Shown piece after piece: positions 7,872-16,910 of a stretch of 37,268 nucleotides of DNA (positions within the stretch are counted from its first letter, which is position 1; every line of letters starts with the position of its first letter). The stretch comes from Verrucomicrobium spinosum (GTDB lineage Bacteria > Verrucomicrobiota > Verrucomicrobiia > JADLBR01 > JAIBCM01): NCBI GenBank assembly GCA_020718645.1, contig DYRQ01000010.1:1-37268 (forward strand), in the 5' to 3' direction. The notes beneath the pieces were generated by a model. The model made no database searches and was not told the origin of the DNA. It was given only the letters and a program-made list of their open reading frames with translations. The position numbers and the translations under genes were made by a program.

Positions 7872-8558
7872 TTAAGATTGCGCTGTGTTGTGTCGCAGGG
7901 CTTTTTCCTCGAGCATTTCGTAGAGTTCAGAGGCGCCGGGGCATTCTTGGAGGTGCTGGTCGGGGGTGAGTAGCCCGAATCCTGACCCCCAAGCAGGGCC
8001 GTTGACCACGCACGCGTTGGTGCGGCACTCGGCGAACTGTCTTTCCCCACGGCTCAGCGTGGTGTCGCGGTTGCCGTCCACCTCGTATTTCCAGCCGGCT
8101 AGCCAAGTTTTGGGAAATAGATCTCGGAGGAGGGGGAGAATTTTCATGGCGGGTTGGAGGTGGAGAGTCAGGTTGCCTGAGCGACTTTCGATTTTGCCCC
8201 CGACAGCTTCGAGACCAGACTCATGGGTCACTCGGTCTATAGTCCAGTCGCACAGGGCTGCCGCATGGAATAGAGCGTGGCAGGGTTCCTCGCACGCCGC
8301 GCGGCGTCTCAGGGCATCGAGCAGGGAATCGTTCGTGGTGAAAAACTCAATCTGCACTGTATCACTCCAAGTGCGATAAGTGGCGCCCTCGCCAACGAAA
8401 CAAGTCACATCCCATCCCCGTGCCGATAAGTAATTAGCGAGCTGCACGCCGAGACGACCTGTTGAAAAATTGGTGATCCTGCGCACGGAATCAATCGGTT
8501 CAAGCCCGGGACCACAGGTGACCATGGCCGAGCGGTGGGCTGGAGGGAATGTTTGCAT
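7872..8558 (-). CDS. coaB: CoaB-like phosphopantothenoylcysteine ligase domain protein
   Basis: The 228-residue protein carries VTCGPGLEPIDSVRRITNFSTG at its start, which is the nucleotide-binding signature of the CoaB half of the coenzyme A enzyme CoaBC (usually T-x-G-x-T-x-E-P-I-D-x-V-R-x-I-x-N-x-S-x-G). The end has ACVVNGPAWGSGFG, like the AVVAND region. It also has AALCDWTID and a K-I-E-S loop. There is no N-terminal flavoprotein (CoaC) domain, so this is a stand-alone ligase-type protein; CoaC must be encoded elsewhere if it is functional in CoA synthesis. It sits 46 bases upstream of ftsH on the same strand and is divergent from mrp. Confidence 0.75.
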   Translation of the reverse strand: MQTFPPAHRSAMVTCGPGLEPIDSVRRITNFSTGRLGVQLANYLSARGWDVTCFVGEGATYRTWSDTVQIEFFTTNDSLLDALRRRAACEEPCHALFHAAALCDWTIDRVTHESGLEAVGGKIESRSGNLTLHLQPAMKILPLLRDLFPKTWLAGWKYEVDGNRDTTLSRGERQFAECRTNACVVNGPAWGSGFGLLTPDQHLQECPGASELYEMLEEKALRHNTAQS

Positions 8559-8592
8559 CTTGTCCCGTTGAGGCTAAGGAGTATTTCCATTT

Positions 8593-9642
8593 ATGACAAC
8601 AGCCGAAATCATCCGCGAACGCTTGAAAGAGGTCAAATATCCTGGCTTCAGCAGAGACATTATCAGCTTCGATATCGTGAAAAACATTCAAGTGACCGAC
8701 GGCGTGGCAGACATTGAAATACACCTCAGCACCGACAATAAAGATACTCTTGGCGCGATTCAATCCTCCTGCGAACAGGCGCTGGAGAGTCTGAGTGACA
8801 TCCGTTCTTTTAACATCCGCTTCCAGACACAACCCGCCCCACATCAGCACGGAACCCAAGGTTTTGCCACCAACCACTCCGTGATACCGGGCGTGAAACA
8901 AGTGATCGCCGTAGCCAGCGGCAAGGGTGGCGTGGGTAAGTCCACCGTGGCAGCCAACCTCGCCTGTGCATTGGCGAAGCAAGGATTATCTGTCGGCCTG
9001 TGCGACTGCGACATCTACGGCCCGAGCATCGCGCTGATGTTCGGCACCAGTGAAAATCCGCTCGCTACGGAAGATAATCGCATCATCCCGATCGAGAGAC
9101 ATGGCATCAAACTCATGAGCATGGGTTTCCTCCTCGAAGGCGATTCGCCCGCTATCCTGCGTGGGCCTATGGTCACACGGTTTACCCAGCAGTTTTTGAG
9201 AGATGTGGAGTGGGGCGACCTCGATGTGCTCGTGCTCGATCTGCCTCCCGGCACAGGCGACATCCAACTCACCATCGTTCAGACCGTTGCCCTAGCAGGT
9301 GCGGTGGTCGTGACCACGCCTCAGGAAGTGGCGCTGATAGACGCCCGCAAAGCCGTGGCTATGTTCCACAAAGTCAATGTGCCCATCCTCGGCATCGTAG
9401 AAAATATGAGCCACTTCCTCTGTCCGAGCGATGGTAAGCGCTATGACATATTTGGCGAGGGCGGGGGACGCAGGGAAGCCGCGAGACTTGGGGTGCCGCT
9501 CTTGGCTGAAGTGCCGATTGAAATTCCCACCCGCGAATGTGGCGACCGTGGCAAGCCAGTCGTGCTAGCCCACCCCACCACCCCAGCGGCACAATCATTT
9601 CTCAAAGCCGCAGCACTGGTCTCGGAGGCCATAAAAAGTTAG
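8593..9642 (+). CDS. mrp: Mrp/ApbC-type iron-sulfur cluster carrier ATPase
   Basis: The 349-residue protein has an N-terminal MIP18/DUF59-type domain (residues 1-80) and a deviant Walker A P-loop SGKGGVGKS at 109-117, followed by DCDIYGPSIALMFG and DVLVLDLPPGTGD, as in Mrp/ApbC/Nbp35 proteins that hold and pass on 4Fe-4S clusters. An AAGGAG ribosome site at 8576-8581 fixes the start. The region after ENMSHF reads LCPSDG: only one cysteine of the usual bridging C-x-x-C pair is present. It is divergent from coaB with a 34-base gap. Confidence 0.93.
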   Translation: MTTAEIIRERLKEVKYPGFSRDIISFDIVKNIQVTDGVADIEIHLSTDNKDTLGAIQSSCEQALESLSDIRSFNIRFQTQPAPHQHGTQGFATNHSVIPGVKQVIAVASGKGGVGKSTVAANLACALAKQGLSVGLCDCDIYGPSIALMFGTSENPLATEDNRIIPIERHGIKLMSMGFLLEGDSPAILRGPMVTRFTQQFLRDVEWGDLDVLVLDLPPGTGDIQLTIVQTVALAGAVVVTTPQEVALIDARKAVAMFHKVNVPILGIVENMSHFLCPSDGKRYDIFGEGGGRREAARLGVPLLAEVPIEIPTRECGDRGKPVVLAHPTTPAAQSFLKAAALVSEAIKS

Positions 9643-9742
9643 AGGCGCTTGCTGAATCTTTTGCTCGGAGCAGTAGTGTGATTTCGGTTTATCCCTTGCT
9701 GGGAAACGCGCCCCATTGTTTACAAAGGATGGATGCAGGCGC

Positions 9743-9861
9743 TCATTTTTCCTGAACGATGGAGAGTGTTGACAACCTCTCTTTTGTCAGCCGGATAAAA
9801 GCTTGATTGTGAATCAGAGGTTGGATGCTTCCATTCTTATAACGGATGCCCTCAAATATAA
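9743..9861 (-). pseudogene. LprI/DUF1311-like gene, detached C-terminal part
   Basis: On the minus strand 9861-9743 reads VIFEGIRYKNGSIQPLI followed by HNQAFIRLTKERLSTL and a TGA. The pattern of GS-I-x-PLI then RLT-x-x-R is the conserved C-terminus of LprI/DUF1311 proteins. It has no start codon and abuts the 304-bp element at 9862. Joined to the codon at 12671 across the insertion it continues that gene in phase (WREYRTAQ + VIFEGIRY), giving 129 residues. This is the 3' half of a gene split by the composite insertion. Confidence 0.75.
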
Positions 9862-10165
9862 CGCAGATTTTGCAATAGAGCGCGACAAGCTGCGCTTGAT
9901 TCTATTTTTTACTCCCTCTGATTATTGTTATTGTCCTGTTCGTATAGCTGCCGCTGAGTAATCTACTGCAAACCCTGAGCAACCAAGCAGAGGTGCCATC
10001 ATAAACAGCTTAGGCTGCCCGCCTATCCGAGGGATAGAAAACGCCGCCCCTTGCCGCTAGATTTCGCTTACCTTTTGGTGATATGGGTGATGGCTCGTAT
10101 TCTTCTTAACAGCCTAATAAAACAAACCTTCCTCAGTTTCCCTATTTTCAACTGCAAAATCTGGG
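9862..10165. repeat. 304-bp MITE-like element, left copy
   Basis: The right end is TGCAAAATCTGGG and the left end CGCAGATTTTGCA, its inverted partner with one change (CG for CC at the tip). Beyond 13 bases the ends match on with few mismatches. No protein-coding frame of note is inside. Apart from the second base it is identical to the copy at 12362-12665. The right end supplies the last codons and stop of the truncated SLOG gene. Confidence 0.85.
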
Positions 10166-10501
10166 TTTAAGATTTTTAAAGTTTCGCAGTTCATCTTTCG
10201 AAAAATCTTCCTCGTAGAGATCGAGCGGCATAGGAAGAGGGACGATCAACTCGAAACCGCATTTCAGGGCCACTTCAGCACAGATCTGGTCTGCACCGAC
10301 TGCGAGAGGCGAAAGAAAAATCCAACGAACACCCGAAGGATTTATATCGGGCTTAACACTGTCCACTTTATGCTTTTTCAGAAAACCTTCTTTGATTTCT
10401 GAGAAGCGCGTTTCAAGTTGTGTTTTGATCTTTTCAGGGTAACAGCAATCCCGATGCCCCGAGATACTAACGATGACTTGCGCTTGTGTTTTCTCGCTCA
10501 T
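10148..10501 (-). pseudogene. Truncated SLOG-like (DprA/LOG superfamily) gene
   Basis: The frame gives 117 residues with ISGHRDCC near the start, then WIFLSPLAVGADQICAEVAL and LIVPLPMPLDLYEEDF. A GHRD start, an LSPLA-x-GAD-x-x-AE helix and a VPLPM-x-x-x-YE-x-DF segment match the nucleotide-binding SLOG domains found with conflict and defence systems, where they are thought to sense or process nucleotide signals. The gene part ends at 10166; the last codons (LKPRFCS and stop) come from the repeat element. The missing C-terminal part is not found in the window. Upstream 10502-10782 shows no recognisable gene. Confidence 0.6.
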
Positions 10502-10782
10502 TTGACAGTTGAACTATGCAGTTTGAATTTAGTGGTGTCCCATAGCCGAATGGGTCTACTGAACCGAATCTGCTTTTTGATCGCATTTCGTTGGCACAAA
10601 AACAAAATACTGCTCGAAGCAACACGGTGGGGATGAAAACGACTGGCTGACAACAGTTCCTAGTATATCGAGGTTTTCCATGTAATCGCAGGCACAGGAG
10701 CAATCATTCATCTCGGGGCGTTCCTTTATTTTCAAAAATAAAGGCGACTCATATTCCATCCGCCTATTTTCATATCTTCCAC

Positions 10783-12051
10783 TCAGAGATCTCCCATCAA
10801 AAACTTTCGCAGATTTTGCCAGCGCACCCCTTCGTGATCCTCCCGGAAATGGGTATCCAAGCTCAGGATTAAACGGGGGTATCCGTCCCCTATCATCCGC
10901 AATGACTGGAGTTCTCTCTCGAGGGTGGATTTTTCTCCCAGCAGATAGGCTACTTGAATATAAATCCGTCGCCCTTCGCGGGTGGCCACAAAATCAATCT
11001 CCCTCTCCCCCCATCTGCCGACCTCAACCCTATATCCATTCGCCCTCAGGTGAAGATAAACGACCGCCTCCAACTGGATGCCAATATCCTGATCCCGAAA
11101 CCCGAGAATGGCGTTGCGGATCCCCGCATCCGCCGCATAATACTTCTCATGAGTTTCGAGGATTTTCCGCCCCCGGAGGTCATGCCGCCGGACCCGGTGT
11201 AGCACTCGTGCATCCTCGAAGTATTGGAGATATTCCAGTATGGTATCAGCGCTTGTCTTGATTTGCTGGGAGCGCAAATAATCGGAGATACGCTTGGAAG
11301 AAACTGGAGACCCTGATGTGTCCAGCACAAAGCGAAGCACATTTTCCAGCAACCGGACATTGCGGATCGCATGGCGGCTGACGACATCCTTCAGAACCAC
11401 CGTGTTGCCGATGGCGGAAAGATAATCAAACACCGCCACATCCTCGCGCGCAAGCGCGTGAATTCCCGGCATGCCTCCATGGCGCAAAAAGCGTGCGAAG
11501 GAAGTGTCCCCCTCCTTATCCCCGGAAAACTCAAGAAATTCTGGGTAGGTCAGGGGGTGAACCGGAACCTCGACATACCGGCCCGTGAGAGCCGTGGCAA
11601 GTTCCCCCGAAAATACTCTCGCATTGGAACCAGTCAAATAAATGTCCACTCCCCCTTCCTTCAATAGCGAGGCGACCGCGCGCTCCCAGTCCTGAATTTC
11701 CTGAACTTCATCCACCATGAGAACTTTTTTCCCCGTGGCCTTGGAGAAGCGTCGCTTAACCTCCCGGTGAAGATCCGCCCCGGTCCTGACATGGTCCCAC
11801 TCCATCTTCTCCTTATCGACCTCAAGCAGTGTCATCCGCGGGTGGGCTTTCTTCAAGTCCCCGGCCCACAGTCGAAGCAGGGTGCTCTTCCCCACCCGCC
11901 GCATTCCGGTCAGTATCTTGATCAGCGGCTTAAAAGAAAAACGCTCCAGAACAGGAGTATATTTATTTCGTTTATGCACGAAAAATATCCTATCAGATGT
12001 TTTTATTCGTGCATAGTCGAAAGTTTCCAGCGCGGTTACCGGTTCAGCCAT
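10783..12051 (-). CDS. AAA ATPase with DUF4143 domain
   Basis: The 422-residue protein has a P-loop GMRRVGKST at 49-57 and a Walker B region VLMVDEVQEI with D114-E115, then LTGSNARVFSGELATALTGR and HPLTYPEFLEF, the signature of the AAA_14 fold. The second half (LDAVVYL-like IQLEAVVYLHL and EREIDFVA) is the DUF4143 nuclease-like domain. These ATPases are common, scattered in accessory regions and of unknown role; some behave like toxin- or defence-associated genes. ATG 12051 was chosen because the frame upstream of it looks non-coding. It is cargo of the composite insertion. Confidence 0.85.
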   Translation of the reverse strand: MAEPVTALETFDYARIKTSDRIFFVHKRNKYTPVLERFSFKPLIKILTGMRRVGKSTLLRLWAGDLKKAHPRMTLLEVDKEKMEWDHVRTGADLHREVKRRFSKATGKKVLMVDEVQEIQDWERAVASLLKEGGVDIYLTGSNARVFSGELATALTGRYVEVPVHPLTYPEFLEFSGDKEGDTSFARFLRHGGMPGIHALAREDVAVFDYLSAIGNTVVLKDVVSRHAIRNVRLLENVLRFVLDTSGSPVSSKRISDYLRSQQIKTSADTILEYLQYFEDARVLHRVRRHDLRGRKILETHEKYYAADAGIRNAILGFRDQDIGIQLEAVVYLHLRANGYRVEVGRWGEREIDFVATREGRRIYIQVAYLLGEKSTLERELQSLRMIGDGYPRLILSLDTHFREDHEGVRWQNLRKFLMGDL

Positions 12052-12361
12052 GGGGCGCAATCCGCACGCGGCACCTCCGATCATGGTCATGGCGCCCTAA
12101 AAAGGATGGAAGCGCTCGCAGAAGAGGGCGAGAGGTTTTTCGCCAATCCACCGAAGGCGGGAGAATAAATTCTCTCACCAAGAGCGGGAATGAATTCCTC
12201 GCACTCCAAGGAAGCGTCCCAATAATTGTTAAAAATAGCGGTGGTCTCCGAATGGCTGATCCGAGAGGATCAGGCCGGAAAAAACTAAACCCAAAGTAGA
12301 ACCACCATGAAAGAGAATTGAGGCGTAGAAGGGTAATGATAGTGGATGGGGCGGTGTTTAT
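12052..12361. other. Stretch without a recognisable gene inside the composite insertion
   Basis: Between the ATPase start and the right 304-bp element I see no convincing protein. Frames through it are low-complexity or shadows and no RNA gene is evident. It probably contains the promoter of the ATPase and captured flanking DNA. Confidence 0.5.
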
Positions 12362-12665
12362 CCCAGATTTTGCAATAGAGCGCGACAAGCTGCGCTTGAT
12401 TCTATTTTTTACTCCCTCTGATTATTGTTATTGTCCTGTTCGTATAGCTGCCGCTGAGTAATCTACTGCAAACCCTGAGCAACCAAGCAGAGGTGCCATC
12501 ATAAACAGCTTAGGCTGCCCGCCTATCCGAGGGATAGAAAACGCCGCCCCTTGCCGCTAGATTTCGCTTACCTTTTGGTGATATGGGTGATGGCTCGTAT
12601 TCTTCTTAACAGCCTAATAAAACAAACCTTCCTCAGTTTCCCTATTTTCAACTGCAAAATCTGGG
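12362..12665. repeat. 304-bp MITE-like element, right copy
   Basis: Ends are CCCAGATTTTGCA and TGCAAAATCTGGG, a perfect 13-bp inverted pair that continues imperfectly to about 18 bp. It matches the left copy base for base apart from the second position. Its right end abuts the LprI-like gene and, read on the minus strand, adds the false tail KPRFCS. Confidence 0.88.
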
Positions 12666-12670
12666 TTTAA

Positions 12671-12941
12671 CCTGAGCCGTTCTGTATTCGCGCCAGAGCA
12701 TGGACGCGATGGTGAAGAGGCCGGCTTCCTCGGAATCTAAGTCTCGTAAGATAGCAGACTCTTGTTCTACCAACTGACTGTCCAGATATTTGGCGATTTC
12801 GCCTGATGCTGTATTTAATTCCATCTGCGAATCAGCCGCAGCAAGTCGCGCATCCAATTCAGCTAACTTCACATCCTCAGCATGCAAGGCGCAGCAGAGA
12901 AACAGCATCGTGGCACACAAAACGAGAGGCAGCATTTTCAT
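12671..12941 (-). pseudogene. LprI/DUF1311-like secreted protein, N-terminal part
   Basis: Ninety codons encode a signal peptide (MKMLPLVLCATMLFLCCALHA) and a helical region with LAELDARLAAADSQM, ending WREYRTAQ. LprI/DUF1311 proteins are small periplasmic proteins, some of which inhibit lysozyme; the usual paired cysteines are not seen. The gene runs into the 304-bp element at 12670, which adds KPRFCS and a stop at 12648. The rest of the gene is at 9743-9861, so this is a disrupted gene. It lies downstream of the adenylate cyclase gene on the same strand, 87 bases away. Confidence 0.7.
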
Positions 12942-13027
12942 AGTATGTTATCAGTGGTCGTGGGTGATGTCGGGTTGGGGTGGGGAGTCGGGAGCTTCGC
13001 AACTGGGTCGAGGCCAGTAGGCAAGGC

Positions 13028-15064
13028 TTACTTTTCGTCATGTCGGCTGATGCTATCCCACTCTCCCATCTTTGCATGGGCTAGAAGATCCCTCACACGG
13101 AGAAGGAGCAGTAACGAGGGTTCGTCCTGATGCTCGAGAGGTTGTAAAAGCCGGAGGGTGGTATCTAAGTCTCGGCCATGATACGCCTCCAATGCTTTCG
13201 TGTAGGTTTCGACGAGTTGGTGTTGGTAGGGAGTGGCGACTGAGCGGCTTTCTACCAGTTCGAAGATATCCAAGGGAGCCGTTCTCCCAGCAACTGTCAC
13301 GCGATCCAGAGGGCGCCAAAGAAATTCCTCATCACCCGCAGCCTCTCGAAAAGCTGCACTAGCGATGATGCGGGTGCCGTAGCTTTTATTGAGCCCCTCA
13401 AGGCGACTGGCTAAGTTCACGCAATCTCCAATTGCGGTGTATGAAAATCGAGTGGAGGTTCCTACATTACCCACAAGGCACTCTCCGAGATGGAGCCCGA
13501 TCCTCACGGCAAATCCATGGTCGCGACGGCGCATCGAGTAAATGCCAGTCAAAGCTGCCCGACAAGCAGCCGCTGCGGGTGCGGGGATTTTCTGCGGTGC
13601 ATTGAAGAGGGCCATGATCCCATCGCCCATGAACTTGTCTATCACTCCGCCGTGGAGTTCAATCGCCTCCCCGAAATCTTCAAAATAGCCGGTCAGTGTC
13701 GCCACTGACTCCTCGGGCGGAGTGGACTCAGCGTAGGCCGTGAAACCCGCCAAGTCGCAGAAGAAGAGGACAGTCTCGCGTCGTTCGCCACCGAGTGCGG
13801 CGACTTGTCCACTCTTAACAAGGTCTCGCACGAGATCCACTGGAACATAATGCGAAAAGGATTGAAGGCCGCTGCGAAGCAGTTCGATGGATTCTGATAA
13901 TGTGCGAATTTCTCGCACCCCCGAGTTGGGCATATCATGGGCACTGAGATCAAAACGGCCAATCCGAGATACAGCTGAGGACAGGGCTTTCAGAGGGTTC
14001 GCAATGCGTCCTGCGAGAAAGCCGCCGATGCATAGCGCAACAGCCAGCGCCACGAGTGCTGCCATCGCGCCATGTAGGATGTTTTCCTCCATAGCTCCAA
14101 AGGTCTGTTTGTGACTGAAAATAATTGCGCTCACACAATCTAAGTTGCCGAGCACACCAGCGCGACGCACCCCTACGATGTAAGTGTCCGAGGGAGTGGA
14201 AAAATCCATAACGAGGTGCTCGCCGTTTTTCTTCAGGCTCTCCCACACTTGTTCGTTTTCGAGTCTTTCGCGAATTTCTTCCGTGAGCGGATTTTTATCC
14301 AGATCCTTGGCGGAGGCGATGATATGACCGCGGATGGAGAAGACGAGGGAATCGCCTTGGAATTCTTCCTTAAGCTTTTCGAGGTAGCTGGTGACATCCT
14401 TGAGCAGAAAGTCCACCGAGAGCACGCCCAGCAAGGTCCCGTTTTCATCGCGCACTGCCAGAGCCACGCTGATTCCAGTGCCTCCGTCAGCGAATTCATA
14501 AGGTGGTGTCCAAGTTGGTTCCCTGCTGCTCTGAGCGAGTTGGAACCAGACTCTTTCCCGGGCGTCGAAGGAGTCGGGCACATCGTTTCGTTCGAATGGC
14601 AGGTATTCGCCTTGTGCCACGAGTTCCCACTCTTGCGGACGCCCTTTTCCAGGTTGGGAGGTGTTCAGCACTACACTGTTTTCATGAGTCCAAGCTCCTG
14701 CAAAACTACCGTCGGGATAGCCAAAACAGATCCATTTGATTCCGTCTTCGAATTCCAAGGACTCTGATAATGCCTTGGCCACCTCGAGGGGGTGCTCCAA
14801 GGAGAGTGTGCCCGTGCGGATGCGTTTTGATAGATTGAAGAGGAGGCGATCAGAGGGTTCGAATAAATCTTCTACCCGTCCCGTGACGGCATCGAGGGTT
14901 GTCTCAATCTGGCGATCACGCAAGGTGAGAATCACCGAACGCATCCCTCGTGCACTCAGCCAAGTGGTGCTCAGTGTAGAGGCGAGGATCAGACCAAGAA
15001 CCACGCCCAACAAAAGCACCCGAAACGACAGACCTTTTCTGCGGCGAAGGAGTGAGGTGTTCAT
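13028..15064 (-). CDS. Membrane adenylate/guanylate cyclase with Cache-type sensor and HAMP
   Basis: The 678-residue protein starts with a membrane helix (about residues 13-35), has a large periplasmic Cache-like sensor (about 40-330, with WFQLAQSS, GVLSVDFLL), a second membrane helix followed by a HAMP segment (GRIANPLKALSSAVSRI) and a class III cyclase domain. The cyclase has VLFFCDLAGFTAYAES and DKFMGDGIMALFNAP, which carry the two metal aspartates, and IGDCVNLASRLEGLNKSYGT near the transition-state loop. It should make cAMP in response to an extracellular cue. ATG 15064 is preferred; ATG 15079 would add five residues. It lies 67 bases downstream of the DUF3592 gene. Confidence 0.87.
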   Translation of the reverse strand: MNTSLLRRRKGLSFRVLLLGVVLGLILASTLSTTWLSARGMRSVILTLRDRQIETTLDAVTGRVEDLFEPSDRLLFNLSKRIRTGTLSLEHPLEVAKALSESLEFEDGIKWICFGYPDGSFAGAWTHENSVVLNTSQPGKGRPQEWELVAQGEYLPFERNDVPDSFDARERVWFQLAQSSREPTWTPPYEFADGGTGISVALAVRDENGTLLGVLSVDFLLKDVTSYLEKLKEEFQGDSLVFSIRGHIIASAKDLDKNPLTEEIRERLENEQVWESLKKNGEHLVMDFSTPSDTYIVGVRRAGVLGNLDCVSAIIFSHKQTFGAMEENILHGAMAALVALAVALCIGGFLAGRIANPLKALSSAVSRIGRFDLSAHDMPNSGVREIRTLSESIELLRSGLQSFSHYVPVDLVRDLVKSGQVAALGGERRETVLFFCDLAGFTAYAESTPPEESVATLTGYFEDFGEAIELHGGVIDKFMGDGIMALFNAPQKIPAPAAAACRAALTGIYSMRRRDHGFAVRIGLHLGECLVGNVGTSTRFSYTAIGDCVNLASRLEGLNKSYGTRIIASAAFREAAGDEEFLWRPLDRVTVAGRTAPLDIFELVESRSVATPYQHQLVETYTKALEAYHGRDLDTTLRLLQPLEHQDEPSLLLLLRVRDLLAHAKMGEWDSISRHDEK

Positions 15065-15131
15065 TCTTGATTCTGCCATAGCACACAGCAGGCGTCTTGG
15101 CGATGAGATAGAGCGAACCAAGAACCATGGT

Positions 15132-15588
15132 TCACGATAGCATCCATGAAAGCAGAGCCATGCAAAATCCCATGATAAAGAATACAAATCCGAACACGAT
15201 AGGGGCGAAGGTGAGCTTGGTGATGCCTCGCTCCAACACGGCCTGATCGGGTCGCACTGGATTATAACTCACCGATACCTCGTGACCCTTCTGGTATTTT
15301 TGGATATATCGCTTCGCATAGTTCCCGCCGGAGATGCCTTGGCCAAAAAATTAGTTGATTCGAGGTGTAAGTCTGTCCTCCTACGGAATACTCGAATTGG
15401 ATCTGGGGTATATATGATCCGCCCCCTTTACTTGAAGACTTTACCAGTGCGGACTCCGTTATCAGCCCGGAGGTGGTTTCCCATCTGCCGCTCTGATACG
15501 CGGTCACGGCATCGGAGATTCCCTTGCTCATAATCCAGAGCCCAAAAGCCATGAAGAGGGATAAGAATAGATATAAAAACCAAGGCAT
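15132..15588 (-). pseudogene. DUF3592 membrane protein gene with a one-base frameshift
   Basis: The frame from 15588 encodes a membrane helix and the DUF3592 core IQFEYSVGGQTYTSNQLIF, then goes wrong. Dropping one base of the AAAAAA run at 15345-15350 restores GQGISGGNYAKRYIQKY, VSVSYNPVRPDQAVLERG and a C-terminal membrane helix ending at TGA 15132. The repaired protein has 151 residues, the usual DUF3592 length. Uncorrected, it ends early at 15262. The change is in a homopolymer, so it may be a real mutation or a sequencing error. Function of the family is unknown. Confidence 0.75.
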
Positions 15589-15617
15589 AATATATGTTAT
15601 AAATTCACTGTATTAGT

Positions 15618-15635
15618 CACCTGCCTCCGCAGGTG
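15618..15635. other. Short perfect hairpin between divergent genes
   Basis: CACCTGC and GCAGGTG enclose CTCC. It lies between the divergent DUF3592 and aroC genes and has no following T-run on either strand, so it is not an obvious terminator. It may be an operator or a repeat remnant. The rest of 15589-15824 shows nothing else. Confidence 0.35.
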
Positions 15636-15824
15636 GGTGGACATCCCGTGGCGCTTCGATGGGAACCTTCTTTGGTCTGAGTCATCAGGCAAAAAAGTTC
15701 TTTTCTCGAACTCTCTGGATACTACCGAGACGAGGTTTCGTTGTCAAAGGGGGAGAGAGCCCTACAGGATTCTCTGAGATTTCCCGTTGTCGGATGCGCG
15801 TCTCGTAGGTAAAAGAACAAAATT

Positions 15825-16910
15825 ATGCCCGGTAATTCTTTTGGAGAACTTTTCAGGATCACCACCTGGGGCGAGTCCCATGGCGGTGGTGTTGGCGTGG
15901 TCGTGGACGGATGTCCTCCCCGTTTGCCTCTTACAGTTGAAGACATTCAGCCTGATCTCGAGCGCAGGCGTCCGGGACAGAGTCGCATCACCACTCAACG
16001 CCAAGAGGCTGACACCTGCGAAATTCTCTCGGGCACTTTTCAGGGGTTGACCCTCGGCACGCCCATCTCCATCTGGGTGCGCAACACCGATGCCCGACCC
16101 GAGGCTTACAGCGAGATGGCCGAGATGTTCCGCCCTTCGCACGCAGATTTTGCTTACCAAGCCAAATACGGTGTTCGCAACTGGGAGGGCGGGGGGCGTT
16201 CCTCTGCCCGCGAGACCATCGGGCGCGTAGCCGGAGCTGCCGTGGCTAAAGTCATGTTCCATGATGTGCTGCCCAAACTCCGCGTGGTGGCCTATGTGAA
16301 ATCCATCCATAGCATCGAGGCGACCGTGGATCCGCTCAGTGCTACCTCCAAACAGGTCGAGTCCAATATCGTCCGCTGCCCCGATGCCAAGGTCGCAAAA
16401 AAAATGATCGAGTGTATCGAGGCGGCCCGCGCCTCTGGCGATTCCGTCGGGGGTGTCATCGAGTGTGCTATCCAGAATGTTCCCGCAGGACTGGGCGAGC
16501 CTGTTTTTGACCGTTTCGAAGCTGACTTGGCCAAGGGTATGCTCAGCCTCCCAGCGACCAAAGGTTTTGAGATCGGTTCCGGGTTCGCTGGCACCGTGCT
16601 CAAAGGCTCCGAGCACAACGATGCTTTCCGCATGAAATCGGGCCGCGTGGTCACCCCCACCAACCGCAGTGGCGGCGTGCTCGGCGGGATCACCAGTGCC
16701 CAGCCCATCATTTTCCGCGTAGCTTTCAAAGCCACAGCGACTATCGCCCGCGAACAGGAGACTGTCAGCGTGGCCATGAAAAATGCGAAGCTCAAAGCGC
16801 GTGGTCGCCACGACCCTTGCGTGCTGCCCAGAGCCGTCCCCCTCGTCGAGGCCATGTCGTGGCTCGTGCTGGCTGACCACTGGCTCCGATGGAAAGCCCA
16901 ATGTCTGTGA
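15825..16910 (+). CDS. aroC: Chorismate synthase
   Basis: AroC makes chorismate from 5-enolpyruvylshikimate 3-phosphate, the last shikimate-pathway step, using reduced FMN. The 361-residue protein has [20 protein letters not shown] at its start, [32 protein letters not shown] and [15 protein letters not shown], all conserved FMN- and substrate-contacting regions. Length is normal. The start is the first ATG in the homologous frame; no strong ribosome site is visible. The end overlaps the next gene by 10 bases. Confidence 0.97.
   Translation: MPGNSFGELFRITTWGESHGGGVGVVVDGCPPRLPLTVEDIQPDLERRRPGQSRITTQRQEADTCEILSGTFQGLTLGTPISIWVRNTDARPEAYSEMAEMFRPSHADFAYQAKYGVRNWEGGGRSSARETIGRVAGAAVAKVMFHDVLPKLRVVAYVKSIHSIEATVDPLSATSKQVESNIVRCPDAKVAKKMIECIEAARASGDSVGGVIECAIQNVPAGLGEPVFDRFEADLAKGMLSLPATKGFEIGSGFAGTVLKGSEHNDAFRMKSGRVVTPTNRSGGVLGGITSAQPIIFRVAFKATATIAREQETVSVAMKNAKLKARGRHDPCVLPRAVPLVEAMSWLVLADHWLRWKAQCL

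Larger units (their letters stand above)
9862..12665. mobile_element. Composite insertion: two 304-bp elements flanking an ATPase and a SLOG fragment
   Basis: Identical 304-bp elements lie in direct orientation at 9862-10165 and 12362-12665, enclosing 2.2 kb. The flanks are TATAA (9857-9861) on the left and TTTAA (12666-12670) on the right, a 5-bp duplication with one difference. Removing the unit and one flank copy restores an LprI-like reading frame exactly. No transposase is present, so movement would need one supplied in trans, or the cargo arrived by recombination between two elements. Confidence 0.7.

Noticed and set aside
7826-8050. N-terminal extension of ftsH
   Set aside because: It runs antiparallel through the end of the coaB-like gene frame space and has no FtsH character; ATG 7825 gives the normal proline-rich start.
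9862-12665. An insertion sequence with its own transposase
   Set aside because: No transposase or recombinase frame is found inside; the ATPase and SLOG fragment do not resemble one.
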